From positions 2,778,656 through 2,842,655 of the forward strand of contig NZ_JBAJNO010000008.1 of the NCBI RefSeq assembly GCF_036880985.1: a DNA stretch of 64,000 bases, written 5' to 3'. The notes beneath the pieces were generated by a model. The model was given only the letters and a program-made list of their open reading frames with translations, had not been told where the DNA came from and did not search any database. Both the position numbers and the translations under genes were made by a program. The DNA comes from Limibacter armeniacum (GTDB lineage Bacteria; Bacteroidota; Bacteroidia; Cytophagales; Flammeovirgaceae). This document shows, one piece after another, positions 53,498 to 62,339 of the stretch (its first letter is position 1; each line of letters begins with the position of its first letter).

Positions 53498-53984
53498 TAT
53501 TATTAATGAAAAGGTGTTTGTACTCAGTGAATGTGATTTCTTTACAGTCTTTTGGAGGGTCAAACTTAAATGTATCGCTGACCATAAAACCATAGTATTT
53601 TTTATTTCTAAATGAGTATCCTATATGATTAGGAAAGCCTTTATAACCGACGCATTGATTCAGCTCTTTTCTACCTATTAGAAGACATTCATCCATTTCT
53701 TTTTGTATCGTCTTACCTAATTTGGTGTTCAGTTTTGGCATCCATTCATGACTAGAATTATAGACGTTCTTCCAAACCTTGGTATCCACCTCAACATCCT
53801 TATCAAAGGTTACAGAGGAAAAACCTCCTTGAGCTGCAAAGTCATCAGGACGGTAATGTTTAATGTTGTACTTAAAACAGAAATCAATTTGATCATCATA
53901 AGCTTGTTCCATTCTTCTTTCCAGTTCCTGAAACTTCTTACCTGTCTCGGTTTTCTTTTCTGTGATATAATAAATCGTTGCCAT
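53490..53984 (-). CDS. Unknown phage early protein
   Basis: The 164-residue soluble protein begins MATIYYITEKKTETGKKFQE, with a VDTKVWKNVYNSSHEWMPKL aromatic segment and a helical C-terminus. It is part of a tightly packed operon (2-bp gap upstream, 8-bp overlap downstream). I recognise no family. Confidence 0.65.
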   Translation of the reverse strand: MATIYYITEKKTETGKKFQELERRMEQAYDDQIDFCFKYNIKHYRPDDFAAQGGFSSVTFDKDVEVDTKVWKNVYNSSHEWMPKLNTKLGKTIQKEMDECLLIGRKELNQCVGYKGFPNHIGYSFRNKKYYGFMVSDTFKFDPPKDCKEITFTEYKHLFINNNE

Positions 53985-53986
53985 GG

Positions 53987-54583
53987 TTATACTTCGGGTT
54001 CAAGTTCTACAATGATGTTATTGTCCATATAGCGTCTGACGCTTTTGATCTGCTCAGGAAGGTCTAAGCTGATTTTTTGCATCATGCGAGAGAAAGTGGA
54101 AAGTCCCAGACCTGCATTTGAAATGTCCTGCTTCATCTGCTTTTCCATCTTGCGTTTAGCTTGTCTATTGATTGCTCGTTTGATTCGTTTTTCCCATTCT
54201 TCTTTGGTTATGGCTCGGGCATTTTGAAACATCACGTTTTTGTATTCCTCAAAATAGCTGCTGGCCACTGATACCATAAGTCTGAAGTGATACTCATCGC
54301 TGCCGGAAAGCGATTCGACGTATGGGAATATCTCATCGGTCTTTTTGTCCAGCAGGTCAAACTCAGGGCTGTTAGGCATTTCATACAGCGTGATAAAGCT
54401 TTCGGCTTTCCTCTCGAAGTTTTTGTACTTGAGCTTCATTGCTTGGTTGCCACTGGCAAAGCTGCGGTAATAAGCCAGCGCGATATATAAGGCTGTCTCG
54501 AAGCGGTGAACCTTGTTGATTATTGCTTCGGTTACACCTTCAGGTTTTTTGAACTTAGGTTCGTAATAGTCTAGGATATGCAT
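53987..54583 (-). CDS. Unknown helical phage early protein
   Basis: The 198-residue protein begins MHILDYYEPKFKKPEGVTEA. It is alpha-helical and basic near residues 130-150 (EKRIKRAINRQAKRKMEKQM), which suggests nucleic-acid contact. It overlaps its upstream neighbour by 1 bp. Function is not known. Confidence 0.65.
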   Translation of the reverse strand: MHILDYYEPKFKKPEGVTEAIINKVHRFETALYIALAYYRSFASGNQAMKLKYKNFERKAESFITLYEMPNSPEFDLLDKKTDEIFPYVESLSGSDEYHFRLMVSVASSYFEEYKNVMFQNARAITKEEWEKRIKRAINRQAKRKMEKQMKQDISNAGLGLSTFSRMMQKISLDLPEQIKSVRRYMDNNIIVELEPEV

Positions 54584-54960
54584 CAGAATAAGTTTAGTTG
54601 GTTAGGATCTTTTTTCTCATGTTTCGTCAATGGCTCAAATGCTTTGCATGTATCGTTTAGGTTTTGAGCAATGCCCATCATTTCAGCCACTTCAATGGGG
54701 ATAGTATCCTGGTAAAAGATGATTTCAAGTGCCAGTTTCCCGATACACTCCTGACCTGTTTTCACCAGTTGGATACTCTCTTTCAGCAATGGCAGCTCAT
54801 ATTTCGGGTGGTGAGCTGATAGGCATTTTCGGCATTTCAGACAGTTCTGATCTTTCCATTCCGTTACCTGCCAAGCATGGTCAAATGGGTTGATGGTATC
54901 TGTCCGTTTATGCCCTTCAGCCAGTTGCTGTATATGGTTGAGGTTTTTGTTTAGGTCCAT
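54583..54960 (-). CDS. Zinc-binding phage protein with C-terminal sliding-clamp motif
   Basis: The 125-residue protein has a CLKCRKC zinc-knuckle (about residues 40-46) followed by HH, and ends DPNQLNLF. QLNLF matches the QL(S/D)LF-type motif that binds the beta sliding clamp, and in clamp-binding proteins it often lies at the very C-terminus. The gene is next to the helicase in the replication module. It probably recruits host DnaN to phage DNA, or interferes with it. Confidence 0.75.
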   Translation of the reverse strand: MDLNKNLNHIQQLAEGHKRTDTINPFDHAWQVTEWKDQNCLKCRKCLSAHHPKYELPLLKESIQLVKTGQECIGKLALEIIFYQDTIPIEVAEMMGIAQNLNDTCKAFEPLTKHEKKDPNQLNLF

Positions 54961-55286
54961 GCTACTCCTTCTTTGTTTAGATAGCTGATAATGTTTCTTA
55001 TCCTCATATATTCCTGGTGCATCAGCTGGTATTCCAGTTGCTTATCCTCATATACTTTTGGATCGGTTTCTCCCATCATCTGAGCAAGTCTGATTTGTTC
55101 AGATTTCTTTGACTTTTGATCCTGTAACATATCATGGTACCAGTTCAAGCAATCACTGAAGCAGTCGAAGTCTGGCTTTAATTCATCCGGATAATTATTG
55201 AGTTTACCTAGGTTGGCTCTGTACTCCAGTGCTGCTTTTGTAGCCTTGAATATTAGTTCGAGGTCTTCACTTTGAATCGTTATCAT
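54951..55286 (-). CDS. Small phage early protein
   Basis: The 111-residue protein begins MITIQSEDLELIFKATKAAL and is helical. It overlaps the clamp-motif gene by 10 bp and lies 1 bp after the helicase. It is probably part of the replication module, but no family is recognised. Confidence 0.65.
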   Translation of the reverse strand: MITIQSEDLELIFKATKAALEYRANLGKLNNYPDELKPDFDCFSDCLNWYHDMLQDQKSKKSEQIRLAQMMGETDPKVYEDKQLEYQLMHQEYMRIRNIISYLNKEGVAWT

Positions 55287-55287
55287 A

Positions 55288-57687
55288 TTAGAAAGGAGGT
55301 TTAAATTGAATCTTGTCGTAATTGTCTGAGATCACTACTGTTCTGTCTTTCTCGCTCCAGTCGTGAAAGCTCTGTATATGCTTGCGCCATTGATCCTGTT
55401 TGATTGGGTTATCTACCTTTCGGTTAAACCTTTCCATCAAGTCTTCCATTTCTATCCACCTGCTGTTAATTGGCTGAGCTTTGAGGTATTCAAATACCAG
55501 GTCTTCAGCGTTGCCGTTCAGGTGAATTTTGGCGGTTTCAACCAAGTAGTTTTCCTCATCAATGTTCAGGTCGTCGATTGTCTTACCCTTGATTCTTTCA
55601 AATTCTTCAGGTGTTAACCAATCTTCAGCTTGAAGCTCGTAATAGCGGTTTTTGGGAATCCTGTACTCGCTGGTGTTCTTGATTTTCTCTCTGTAATAGA
55701 TGTACTGAAGGTTGCCTTTATGGTCTTTTTCCACATCCAAAGGGATGTAGATAAATGACACACTTGTACTTAGGGTTTTGTATCCTTTTTCTGCAAACAC
55801 TCGCTTGATGTCATCAGGGCTGTACTTAAACTTGGCGGTGTCTTTCATCAGGTCACAAAGTACCTTTGGGTGTATCCTGACCGTTTGCACATTGAAGTTG
55901 AGGAAAAGGTCTCTCATAAAGGTTTCGACCTCTTTCATGGCCATTGGCTTTGAATGCTTGATCACATTGAAAAACTCTTCCGTTTGAATGTGCTTTACAT
56001 TGAACCAAAGACGGCCCATCTTCATTTCGGCAATGCTGTTGTTTCGGGCATTGGGGTTTACATGGTGGATAGGAGTCTGGACTAACATGCTCAGGAATGC
56101 AGGGACTTCTTCCTTCATCATCTGCAGCATGTTTGGTTTTGTCTCTTGTAGTACTGGCGGTTTCAGCATAAAGAAACGGTCCTCATCATCAGAGTCAATC
56201 TTCATGATATTATCCTCATGGTTTGAGGTGGCTATGAAGTGAGCAAAGTTGGATACTTCAGACTTGATCACACCTTTTGGTTCCATCAATCTTGTGTGTC
56301 CTGTGATCAAATCCTTTAGCATGTTCATCGCCTGGTCTCTTTCACTTTCTACCTTAATTTCTTCCAGACCTATATATGTCTTGTAAGCGTTGTGTGAGTT
56401 GAACCTGCCTAACAGGTCGTTGATATCAGTAACCATGGCATTGGCTCCAAAGATGTATCGCATCAGGTTGAGTAAGGTTGACTTACCTGTTCCACGCTCG
56501 CGGCTCATCAGGATGACCATAGGGAGTCTGGCTTTTGGATAGCGATAGGCAATCCGGAACCAGTCAAGCAATACCGTTAATCTGTCTCCCAATATTGGTG
56601 CATCCCATTCCGCATTCCCTTGTGAGATATGGTGGAAATAGCTTAGGATATTGGGACATGCTTCTGCTGCTTCTTCAGCAGTTTTGAAATTGCCAGGATA
56701 AACATTCAGCGGTTCGTAGACATTGTAATAGTCAAACTCCAACCTGCCTTTGCTGGTGGTAAACCTCCGTTGGTAGTTCTTGGTGTTGTCCGGCTCAAGC
56801 GCCAGCCCATCATAAGCGGGGATGTCTTTGATAAAATCCGCTCCATATTTCCTTTTTACCGATTCGTAGGAAGTTGGCTGCATGCCTCGTACAAACAGGT
56901 CAGCATTTTCGCCCAAATACTGGACTGACATCAGTACAATCTTATCCAAGATTTGAATATACTTGTCTGCATCTACGTGCTTGATCTTTTTGATCTCACC
57001 CCTGATCAGTTGGTAAATGCAAGACTTATAGATAAACTCAGACTTGTCAATATCTCCAAACCTGTTATAGATATTATAGAAGTCTTGTACCGTGTGATCC
57101 TGAAAGTCGATACCAAAGTAGCGGTACAGGTGTTCCATTTCTCCATCAGCCAGCTTGACATGATCAAACCATTTGTTTTCATGTTCGCTGCTTAGGGATT
57201 TAATGATTTCTTCTTCGTGATCCGGAAATTCGAACAGCATCCTATCCAGTGTTCGGGCTTGCTGCCAGTAGTCCGCCTTGATTACTTTCAGTACGATTCT
57301 TTTGGTTGCAATACCTTTCCGTTTGGTTAGGTAGTTAAAAGCCTTGTGGAATGACTTGATCTGTTTTGTCAAACCTGCGGGCTTTTTATAGAGGTCTTTG
57401 TTTGGGTGGTATTTGTTGACTCTTGTATCAGATGGGTAGAGTATTGTCAGTACTTCAGGAGTTAGTTTGTCCAGGATATCGGTCAGCTCTTTTACTGGCT
57501 CCATTGAATCGTAATTGAACAAGTCGTAAAACTTTTGAACCAATACGATGTCATCCCCTTGTAAACTTCCTTCAATTCCTTCGGTTTCTGACCCTAGCAC
57601 AATGATTACATTTTTGGAAAGGTTCTTTCCATCCATGGTCATCTTAGCTTCAATTGCCTGTGAAAAAAGTATCGTTGAGGTATTCAT
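55288..57687 (-). CDS. Phage primase-helicase, superfamily 3 (D5-like)
   Basis: The SF3 helicase core is clear: Walker A SRERGTGKSTLLNLM at about residue 395, Walker B region KTYIGLEEIKVES at about 438 and motif C AHFIATSNHED at about 485, followed by DEDRFFML. About 330 residues precede it, which may act as a primase or origin-binding domain. Its 799 residues fit D5-like phage replication proteins. It is the likely initiator or helicase at the iteron-like array at 51.6 kb. Confidence 0.9.
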   Translation of the reverse strand: MNTSTILFSQAIEAKMTMDGKNLSKNVIIVLGSETEGIEGSLQGDDIVLVQKFYDLFNYDSMEPVKELTDILDKLTPEVLTILYPSDTRVNKYHPNKDLYKKPAGLTKQIKSFHKAFNYLTKRKGIATKRIVLKVIKADYWQQARTLDRMLFEFPDHEEEIIKSLSSEHENKWFDHVKLADGEMEHLYRYFGIDFQDHTVQDFYNIYNRFGDIDKSEFIYKSCIYQLIRGEIKKIKHVDADKYIQILDKIVLMSVQYLGENADLFVRGMQPTSYESVKRKYGADFIKDIPAYDGLALEPDNTKNYQRRFTTSKGRLEFDYYNVYEPLNVYPGNFKTAEEAAEACPNILSYFHHISQGNAEWDAPILGDRLTVLLDWFRIAYRYPKARLPMVILMSRERGTGKSTLLNLMRYIFGANAMVTDINDLLGRFNSHNAYKTYIGLEEIKVESERDQAMNMLKDLITGHTRLMEPKGVIKSEVSNFAHFIATSNHEDNIMKIDSDDEDRFFMLKPPVLQETKPNMLQMMKEEVPAFLSMLVQTPIHHVNPNARNNSIAEMKMGRLWFNVKHIQTEEFFNVIKHSKPMAMKEVETFMRDLFLNFNVQTVRIHPKVLCDLMKDTAKFKYSPDDIKRVFAEKGYKTLSTSVSFIYIPLDVEKDHKGNLQYIYYREKIKNTSEYRIPKNRYYELQAEDWLTPEEFERIKGKTIDDLNIDEENYLVETAKIHLNGNAEDLVFEYLKAQPINSRWIEMEDLMERFNRKVDNPIKQDQWRKHIQSFHDWSEKDRTVVISDNYDKIQFKPPF

Positions 57688-58193
57688 AATATTTTACTGA
57701 TTGCGTCTTCTGCGGTTAATGTCTTTTCTGTTTCCTCGTAGGGAATTTCTTCTTCCATAAATCTGATCAGGGCATAGAGCCTTACAATGCTTCGGCTCTT
57801 TGCTTGGATCGTGTCTTGGTCTGTCTCCTGCTGGATGGCAAACCAAAACTTGAACATCATCACCTTAAACTCTGCTATGCGGTGCTTATCGATCAGGTCG
57901 GATGACTCTAGCATATGCGCTGATTCCATGCGTCCTTTTTCCAATTGCACTTTCATTGAATTGCGGCTAACGAAAGCGTTGTGCCGCTGTACCAAGTCCT
58001 GTTTTACACCATTATAAATGGAGGTGGTGGTTTGCATGATCTTCTTATAGAAGGTCAGCTCTTCGGTGATATACTTGCGGCTCTTCTCGTTGCACCAACT
58101 TTGCTGTAGTGTCCATTCCTTTTTTTGGATGGCCTTTTGCAGGTCGTTGGTCAGGAACTGGAAGTGCTTCTGATGTGTGGGTGTTGCGCTCAT
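57684..58193 (-). CDS. Coiled-coil phage early protein
   Basis: The 169-residue protein is helical, beginning MSATPTHQKHFQFLTNDLQK. It ends with acidic EEEIPYEETEKTLTAEDAIS. It overlaps the helicase gene by 4 bp, so it may be a helicase loader or partner. No motif confirms this. Confidence 0.65.
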   Translation of the reverse strand: MSATPTHQKHFQFLTNDLQKAIQKKEWTLQQSWCNEKSRKYITEELTFYKKIMQTTTSIYNGVKQDLVQRHNAFVSRNSMKVQLEKGRMESAHMLESSDLIDKHRIAEFKVMMFKFWFAIQQETDQDTIQAKSRSIVRLYALIRFMEEEIPYEETEKTLTAEDAISKIL

Positions 58194-58250
58194 CTGTTAT
58201 CCTCCTTTTTTATCCCAAATTGGTGTCCAGCTATTCAATCAGGTAGGACA

Positions 58251-58946
58251 TTATTCTGCTTCCTGTTCCCTTCTTTTTTGCTGACCTTTCAGCGCATTTA
58301 AGCGATTTTGAGCGGATCGGTATTTGGTGTTAAGCTCTTCCTTTTGCTCGTTCAGTTCGCTGATCTGCTCCCGCTGGATGGCCAGTGTTCGGTCTGCATC
58401 TTCCAAGTTTTCTTCCAGTTCGGCTACCTTGTTTTTGAAGTCATTCAAGCGACTGTTGAGCGAAGTATTAGCGGATTGTAGCGACTGTTCTGACTCGCCC
58501 ATATTGTTGAGCTGTCGTCTCATTTCGGAGTTGGCTTTTTCCTGCTCGATACATGACTGGTGTATTTCGTTGTAGCGAGACTTGAGCGACGTGTGAGCGG
58601 ATTTCTCCAACTTCAAATCCTGTTCGAGCGAGTCTTTTTCAGCCTTCAGGTTTCGCTCTGAGTTCGCTACCGAAACAGCGATTTGTTGTGCCTCTTCGAG
58701 AGCGGTTTTGAGCGAATCCACTTGTTTTTGATAGTCTGAGACTATTTCAAGCTTGTTTTTAAGGGTGTTGTAAGTGGCCTTCAGAAGGGTAGTGGCGATA
58801 TACGCCACTGCCGAAAATGTGAAAGCTATTGTGTTGTCCAGCTCAAAGGCTTGCTTTACTACCTGACCAGCCAAAATGACCACTGCCATGGTGAATAGAA
58901 AGCGGAACATCGTACTGGTGCGAAGGATATATTCTAGTGTTTTCAT
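58251..58946 (-). CDS. Membrane-anchored coiled-coil protein
   Basis: Two hydrophobic segments at the N-terminus (FRFLFTMAVVILAGQVV and IAFTFSAVAYIATTLLKA) are followed by a long coiled coil (residues about 65-225) with regular heptads. It overlaps its upstream membrane-protein gene by 4 bp. The pair could form a complex at the membrane and act in superinfection exclusion or DNA positioning. Function is not known. Confidence 0.7.
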   Translation of the reverse strand: MKTLEYILRTSTMFRFLFTMAVVILAGQVVKQAFELDNTIAFTFSAVAYIATTLLKATYNTLKNKLEIVSDYQKQVDSLKTALEEAQQIAVSVANSERNLKAEKDSLEQDLKLEKSAHTSLKSRYNEIHQSCIEQEKANSEMRRQLNNMGESEQSLQSANTSLNSRLNDFKNKVAELEENLEDADRTLAIQREQISELNEQKEELNTKYRSAQNRLNALKGQQKRREQEAE

Positions 58947-59560
58947 GCCTGTCTATTGATTTTGGATTTCAAGATTTCAAACTGTGAATTGGTGGATGCT
59001 TCCGGTACCTTTTTGGGTGTTGGTTCGGTCGCTTCCGGTTCGCTCTCTTGTCGCTTGTACTTGCTCATCATTTGCTCAAAGTTTTCTTTCTCCACTCGCT
59101 TGGCTAGCTCGTGGCTGGCGATCATAATAAAGAGTGAAGGGAAGAAACCGAGCACCCCAATTCCGAAGATTAGCAGCTCATTGATTTGCTCGCTGTACAA
59201 AATGGCGTGGTAACTGGCGATGGATAAGCAGCCGCTGACAAACGCTGAAAAGTAGCTGCTCTTTTGCATGCCGTTGATGGCGAAAAAGAAGGAACCCGCC
59301 TCGATAACCAGACCTGCACAAAGTCCCAAAAGGATGGAAAGTGTGTGCATCAGCATAGAGCTGTTATCCATTCCCATGGCTTCCAGTTGTGAACTGATTT
59401 TGCTCTCGAAAATGGAGGCAAAAAAGATGGCGATGCTTATAGCCTGGACAAATGCCATTAGGCCGATCATCAGCGCAAAGCCACTTGTTTGACGGAGCAT
59501 AAAGAGTAGTAGGTCCGTTCTGTTCTTTAGTTCGAATACCCAGTGTGTTTTATGCTTCAT
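58943..59560 (-). CDS. Four-helix membrane protein of the early operon
   Basis: The 205-residue protein has four hydrophobic segments (ALMIGLMAFVQAISIAIFFA, MHTLSILLGLCAGLVIEAG, a YFSAFVSGCLSIASYHAIL stretch and LLIFGIGVLGFFPSLFIM). A soluble, E/P-rich C-terminus follows. A DUF-type channel-like layout is visible, but no family. It is co-translated with the following coiled-coil membrane protein. Confidence 0.7.
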   Translation of the reverse strand: MKHKTHWVFELKNRTDLLLFMLRQTSGFALMIGLMAFVQAISIAIFFASIFESKISSQLEAMGMDNSSMLMHTLSILLGLCAGLVIEAGSFFFAINGMQKSSYFSAFVSGCLSIASYHAILYSEQINELLIFGIGVLGFFPSLFIMIASHELAKRVEKENFEQMMSKYKRQESEPEATEPTPKKVPEASTNSQFEILKSKINRQA

Positions 59561-60047
59561 TGTATATCTGAATAGGTTCTTTGAATAAGTATAATGCGTA
59601 AGAGATCATCCGTTCTCTCTCCAACTGGTTAGCGTTGTGGAATAAGTGGCAGATTGATTTTGCCGAAAACGGATCATGTGTAGGAAGTCTGTATTTCACC
59701 AGTTGGGCATGTCTGCCAAACACTAGATCAAACATCTCTACAGGCTTGAGGTTGTAGGTAAAAAAACACCAGTCCTTTATATGTTTCTTGACTGAGTCAA
59801 TTGGCAGTAGGCTGTTTATTTCCTTGCTGATATACTCAGCGAAAAGCTGCTCAGCCTCTGAGTCCACCATCAGGATAAACTCAGGAAGGCTGAAACGTGT
59901 AGATTCGTATTTCTTGTGAAGGTGCTCAGGGTTGGTGTGATCCCCGAAAATCTTTCTAAAATCAGGATAGTATAAGTGCCTCTCTGAGTACTTGCAAACC
60001 ATTCTGATGATGTTGTGAATCTGTTCGTAATTCGGTATCTTTATCAT
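59550..60047 (-). CDS. Unknown phage early protein
   Basis: The start at 60047 (MIKIPNYEQIHNI) is preferred, because the upstream ATG (60074) lies within a terminator-like hairpin. The 165-residue protein is helical, with SEAEQLFAEYISKEINSLLP and CHLFHNANQLERERM. It overlaps the next gene by 11 bp. I recognise no function. Confidence 0.6.
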   Translation of the reverse strand: MIKIPNYEQIHNIIRMVCKYSERHLYYPDFRKIFGDHTNPEHLHKKYESTRFSLPEFILMVDSEAEQLFAEYISKEINSLLPIDSVKKHIKDWCFFTYNLKPVEMFDLVFGRHAQLVKYRLPTHDPFSAKSICHLFHNANQLERERMISYALYLFKEPIQIYNEA

Positions 60048-60063
60048 TCGAAATTTTAGTTTA

Positions 60064-60103
60064 AAAGGCTGCATCAGGCGTTAAGTGATGTGGCCTTTTT
60101 TTG
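60064..60103. terminator. Terminator-like hairpin after the DUF2528-like gene
   Basis: AAAAGGCTGCATCA and TGATGTGGCCTTTT form an imperfect stem with T runs on both strands, 13 bp past the stop codon on the minus strand. Confidence 0.65.
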
Positions 60104-60116
60104 TTTATGGATTTAA

Positions 60117-60470
60117 TTAATGTTGTGGGTTTATGTCTACCGTTAGCCAATCCTCTCGTAACTCAAATGGACTGAAGTTGACAACTTTTACACCTATTGA
60201 TCCGTCCAGTTTGGGCCATTCCGGTTTTGAGTCAAATACATCAATAAGCTGATCAGCATTATCAATCCTTCTGGACATCGCTTCACGAAAACATTCAAGT
60301 GACCACTTTCTAATTGCCTCTTCGATTTCGTCAGCTTCTTCGTCATAGTCCCAGTCCCAATATTCAAGCAGTACATTTGCTGATTCAGTAGTAAAAACAT
60401 CAGTATCGACTTCGAATGTGACCTCGGCATAGGATGAGTCGTATTGACATCTATATTCTTTTATTGGCAT
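60117..60470 (-). CDS. DUF2528-like phage protein
   Basis: The 117-residue acidic protein has EYRCQYDSSYAEVTFEVDTD at the start, LLEYWDWDYDEEADEIEEAI in the middle and EWPKLDGSIGVKVVNFSPFE near the end. The WP.(L/M)DGS.GI(K/R) pattern recalls DUF2528 proteins in phages. No known activity. It is the fourth gene of the early operon in reading order. Confidence 0.6.
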   Translation of the reverse strand: MPIKEYRCQYDSSYAEVTFEVDTDVFTTESANVLLEYWDWDYDEEADEIEEAIRKWSLECFREAMSRRIDNADQLIDVFDSKPEWPKLDGSIGVKVVNFSPFELREDWLTVDINPQH

Positions 60471-60474
60471 GGCT

Positions 60475-60915
60475 TTAAGGTTTTGGAGCGATGGTTAATG
60501 ACATTTCCTGATCTGGAGTGTAAGTTTTCCCATCATCAATCCAACCGATTTTACCAACCTTCACCATCTCATTCATCATCTCATCAGTTACGTTTTGGCC
60601 TGAAGCTTTGAGTAATATACTGGCGTTATTTTTCACCTGAATAATCATGTTTAGTGACTCCTTAAAGTCAGCTATGAAATCATCTAGGTTTTCGGCAGTG
60701 ACCACATTACAGATATCCTGAATGGTTTCGAGGTCGTACTCCTTATTGGTTGGTGTTCTTGTCGGTTGACTTGGAGTAGGTTCAAGTTCTTTCGACTGGA
60801 CCCATTCACTGTAGGTTTTTGACTTGTTGGTTCCGTCTCCATGATGTATTTCATTTAGATATGCTTCTGCTGCATTACACCTTTTCTTCCAGTAATCTTG
60901 TTCTGCTTTTGTCAT
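60475..60915 (-). CDS. Unknown phage early protein
   Basis: The 146-residue protein begins MTKAEQDYWKKRCNAAEAYL, with a linker rich in P and T (PTPSQPTRTPTN) and a helical C-terminal half (DDFIADFKESLNMIIQVKNN). It lies 4 bp from its neighbours. Function not recognised. Confidence 0.6.
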   Translation of the reverse strand: MTKAEQDYWKKRCNAAEAYLNEIHHGDGTNKSKTYSEWVQSKELEPTPSQPTRTPTNKEYDLETIQDICNVVTAENLDDFIADFKESLNMIIQVKNNASILLKASGQNVTDEMMNEMVKVGKIGWIDDGKTYTPDQEMSLTIAPKP

Positions 60916-60919
60916 CGTT

Positions 60920-61153
60920 TTACTTGTTTTGTGATTCTTGTGCTTCGCATTCAGCTTTCCTTACTTCGAGGTTTGCCATTTGAATAGTATAAAGTGTGTT
61001 CTCCCATTCTTCGGCTTCATCATCTTGATAGTTCTCTTCTGCAAGGTCTTTCATATCACCTGCATAAGTTTCCATCTCATCAAGGATGTTGCTTGATAGG
61101 GCTGTAAGTGGTGTCTCTCCATCGTACAGTTCATTAAATTCTTGTGTAGTCAT
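60920..61153 (-). CDS. Small acidic phage protein, first gene of the early operon
   Basis: The 77-residue helical acidic protein begins MTTQEFNELYDGETPLTALS and includes EENYQDDEAEEWENTLYTIQ. It is the first open frame of the early transcript, after a 339-bp non-coding region. Its high acidity resembles DNA mimics or inhibitors of host proteins, but no evidence supports a precise function. Confidence 0.55.
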   Translation of the reverse strand: MTTQEFNELYDGETPLTALSSNILDEMETYAGDMKDLAEENYQDDEAEEWENTLYTIQMANLEVRKAECEAQESQNK

Positions 61154-61321
61154 CAGTGATAGCTTTTACGGTTATACATAATTTTCAAAACCCAAAAGGG
61201 CATAGTTTACCTGTTGCACCGTCAGCATATGTTTTTTGCTTATGGCGTACAGGAGGGGTAAGAACCCGATATATATAATGTTATGAGTATGCAATTGGAT
61301 GTGGGAAGAAATCCCAATCAG

Positions 61322-61342
61322 GTAAAAGGCAATGCCTTTTAC
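61322..61342. promoter_or_regulatory. Perfect 21-bp palindrome in the early control region
   Basis: GTAAAAGGCA, one central A, and its exact complement TGCCTTTTAC lie in the 339-bp non-coding gap 61,154-61,492 between the early operon and a plus-strand gene. It may be an operator for a phage regulator; no T run follows, so it is not a terminator. A second weaker palindrome (GGGAAGAAATCCC) lies at about 61,300-61,313. I see no RNA gene. Confidence 0.5.
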
Positions 61343-61492
61343 TTGACCCCTCTGTTTAACCCATTATCAATCAAAAATTTTATGCCTTAAATGGAGCAGG
61401 ACATTCGCCCCGCTCCGTGTTTCCGATTACCTTGAAATTGTGTAATTTAATAGCGCTTAAACCTTATTTTTCACCACAAAAACAGATAACCT

Positions 61493-61858
61493 ATGAATGA
61501 AAATGAACAAGTACTTTATAATGATGGAATGACTTATCAGGTATATATGACCAGGGCATTCCGAAAACACTACGATGGCTCTAATCTAAAACTTCACTCT
61601 TCTGCTATGAGTAACCTTGTCTTGTCTGAGAGCGGAAGTAGCAACGTCAAGCATCTTGGTAAGACTGAGAAACTCTTTGCTAAAGTCAAGAAAGATGTCT
61701 TGCAAGCCGCTGACAAATTTCTCAAGTTCAAACTGACAGATGTTGAGCGAGCCATTATTGAACAGGAGCGGTCGAATCTGTCCAATGCCTTTAACTCTTA
61801 TAGCCTAAGAACTTCTATTAGGCGTATAGTGGAAGTTACTGACCGCTTCAAATTCTAA
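61493..61858 (+). CDS. Small plus-strand phage protein
   Basis: The 121-residue basic protein begins MNENEQVLYNDGMTYQVYMT and is helical, with KLFAKVKKDVLQAADKFLKF. It is one of two plus-strand genes in the lysogeny-control region and could be a regulator. Its 3' end overlaps the convergent gene by 54 bp. No family is recognised. Confidence 0.6.
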   Translation: MNENEQVLYNDGMTYQVYMTRAFRKHYDGSNLKLHSSAMSNLVLSESGSSNVKHLGKTEKLFAKVKKDVLQAADKFLKFKLTDVERAIIEQERSNLSNAFNSYSLRTSIRRIVEVTDRFKF

Positions 61859-62299
61859 GGTTTCTTTAGCCAATCCAATCAGGAACTCTTGGTGTTGATT
61901 TGGCAAATCCTTCTTTTGGTAACATGAAAGCATGTTAGATACCCTTTCATTGTTTGCCAATATGAAGTCTGCCAGTTCCTGGTTTGACATACTACTGAAA
62001 TCAAGGTTTGTGATAAAGCTGGATAGCTCATTGCTGAAATGCTCCATCACGAAATAGTTATTCTTCAGTAGTGAGATAACCTCTTTGGCATGACTGATCT
62101 TTTGCGACCTGAACAGCGTTATGGTAGCGCCTATTGGCGTTTCAATGTTAGCTTGCATCAGGTTGTCTCCCGTAAAACCACAAGTGATATTGAGCTTGTA
62201 GTTTTCTTTATTATATACCTGACATACTATGACTTCGCTATAGGTAATTGTAGTGTCAGGTGCTAATGCGTAAAGAATTTGTTCTAGTGCTGCTTTCAT
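61805..62299 (-). CDS. Unknown phage protein
   Basis: I place the start at 62299 (MKAALEQILYALAPDTT) because the longer frame runs into the upstream gene. The 164-residue protein has IETPIGATITLFRSQKISHA and a helical C-terminal half. It overlaps the convergent plus-strand gene by 54 bp. No function. Confidence 0.6.
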   Translation of the reverse strand: MKAALEQILYALAPDTTITYSEVIVCQVYNKENYKLNITCGFTGDNLMQANIETPIGATITLFRSQKISHAKEVISLLKNNYFVMEHFSNELSSFITNLDFSSMSNQELADFILANNERVSNMLSCYQKKDLPNQHQEFLIGLAKETLEFEAVSNFHYTPNRSS

Positions 62300-62339
62300 T
62301 TCAATTTTTTTTAAAACCTCTCTCCAATAGCGGGAATAA

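Noticed and set aside
61322..61342. Terminator for the early region
   Set aside because: The palindrome has no T run and lies in front of, not behind, the early genes.
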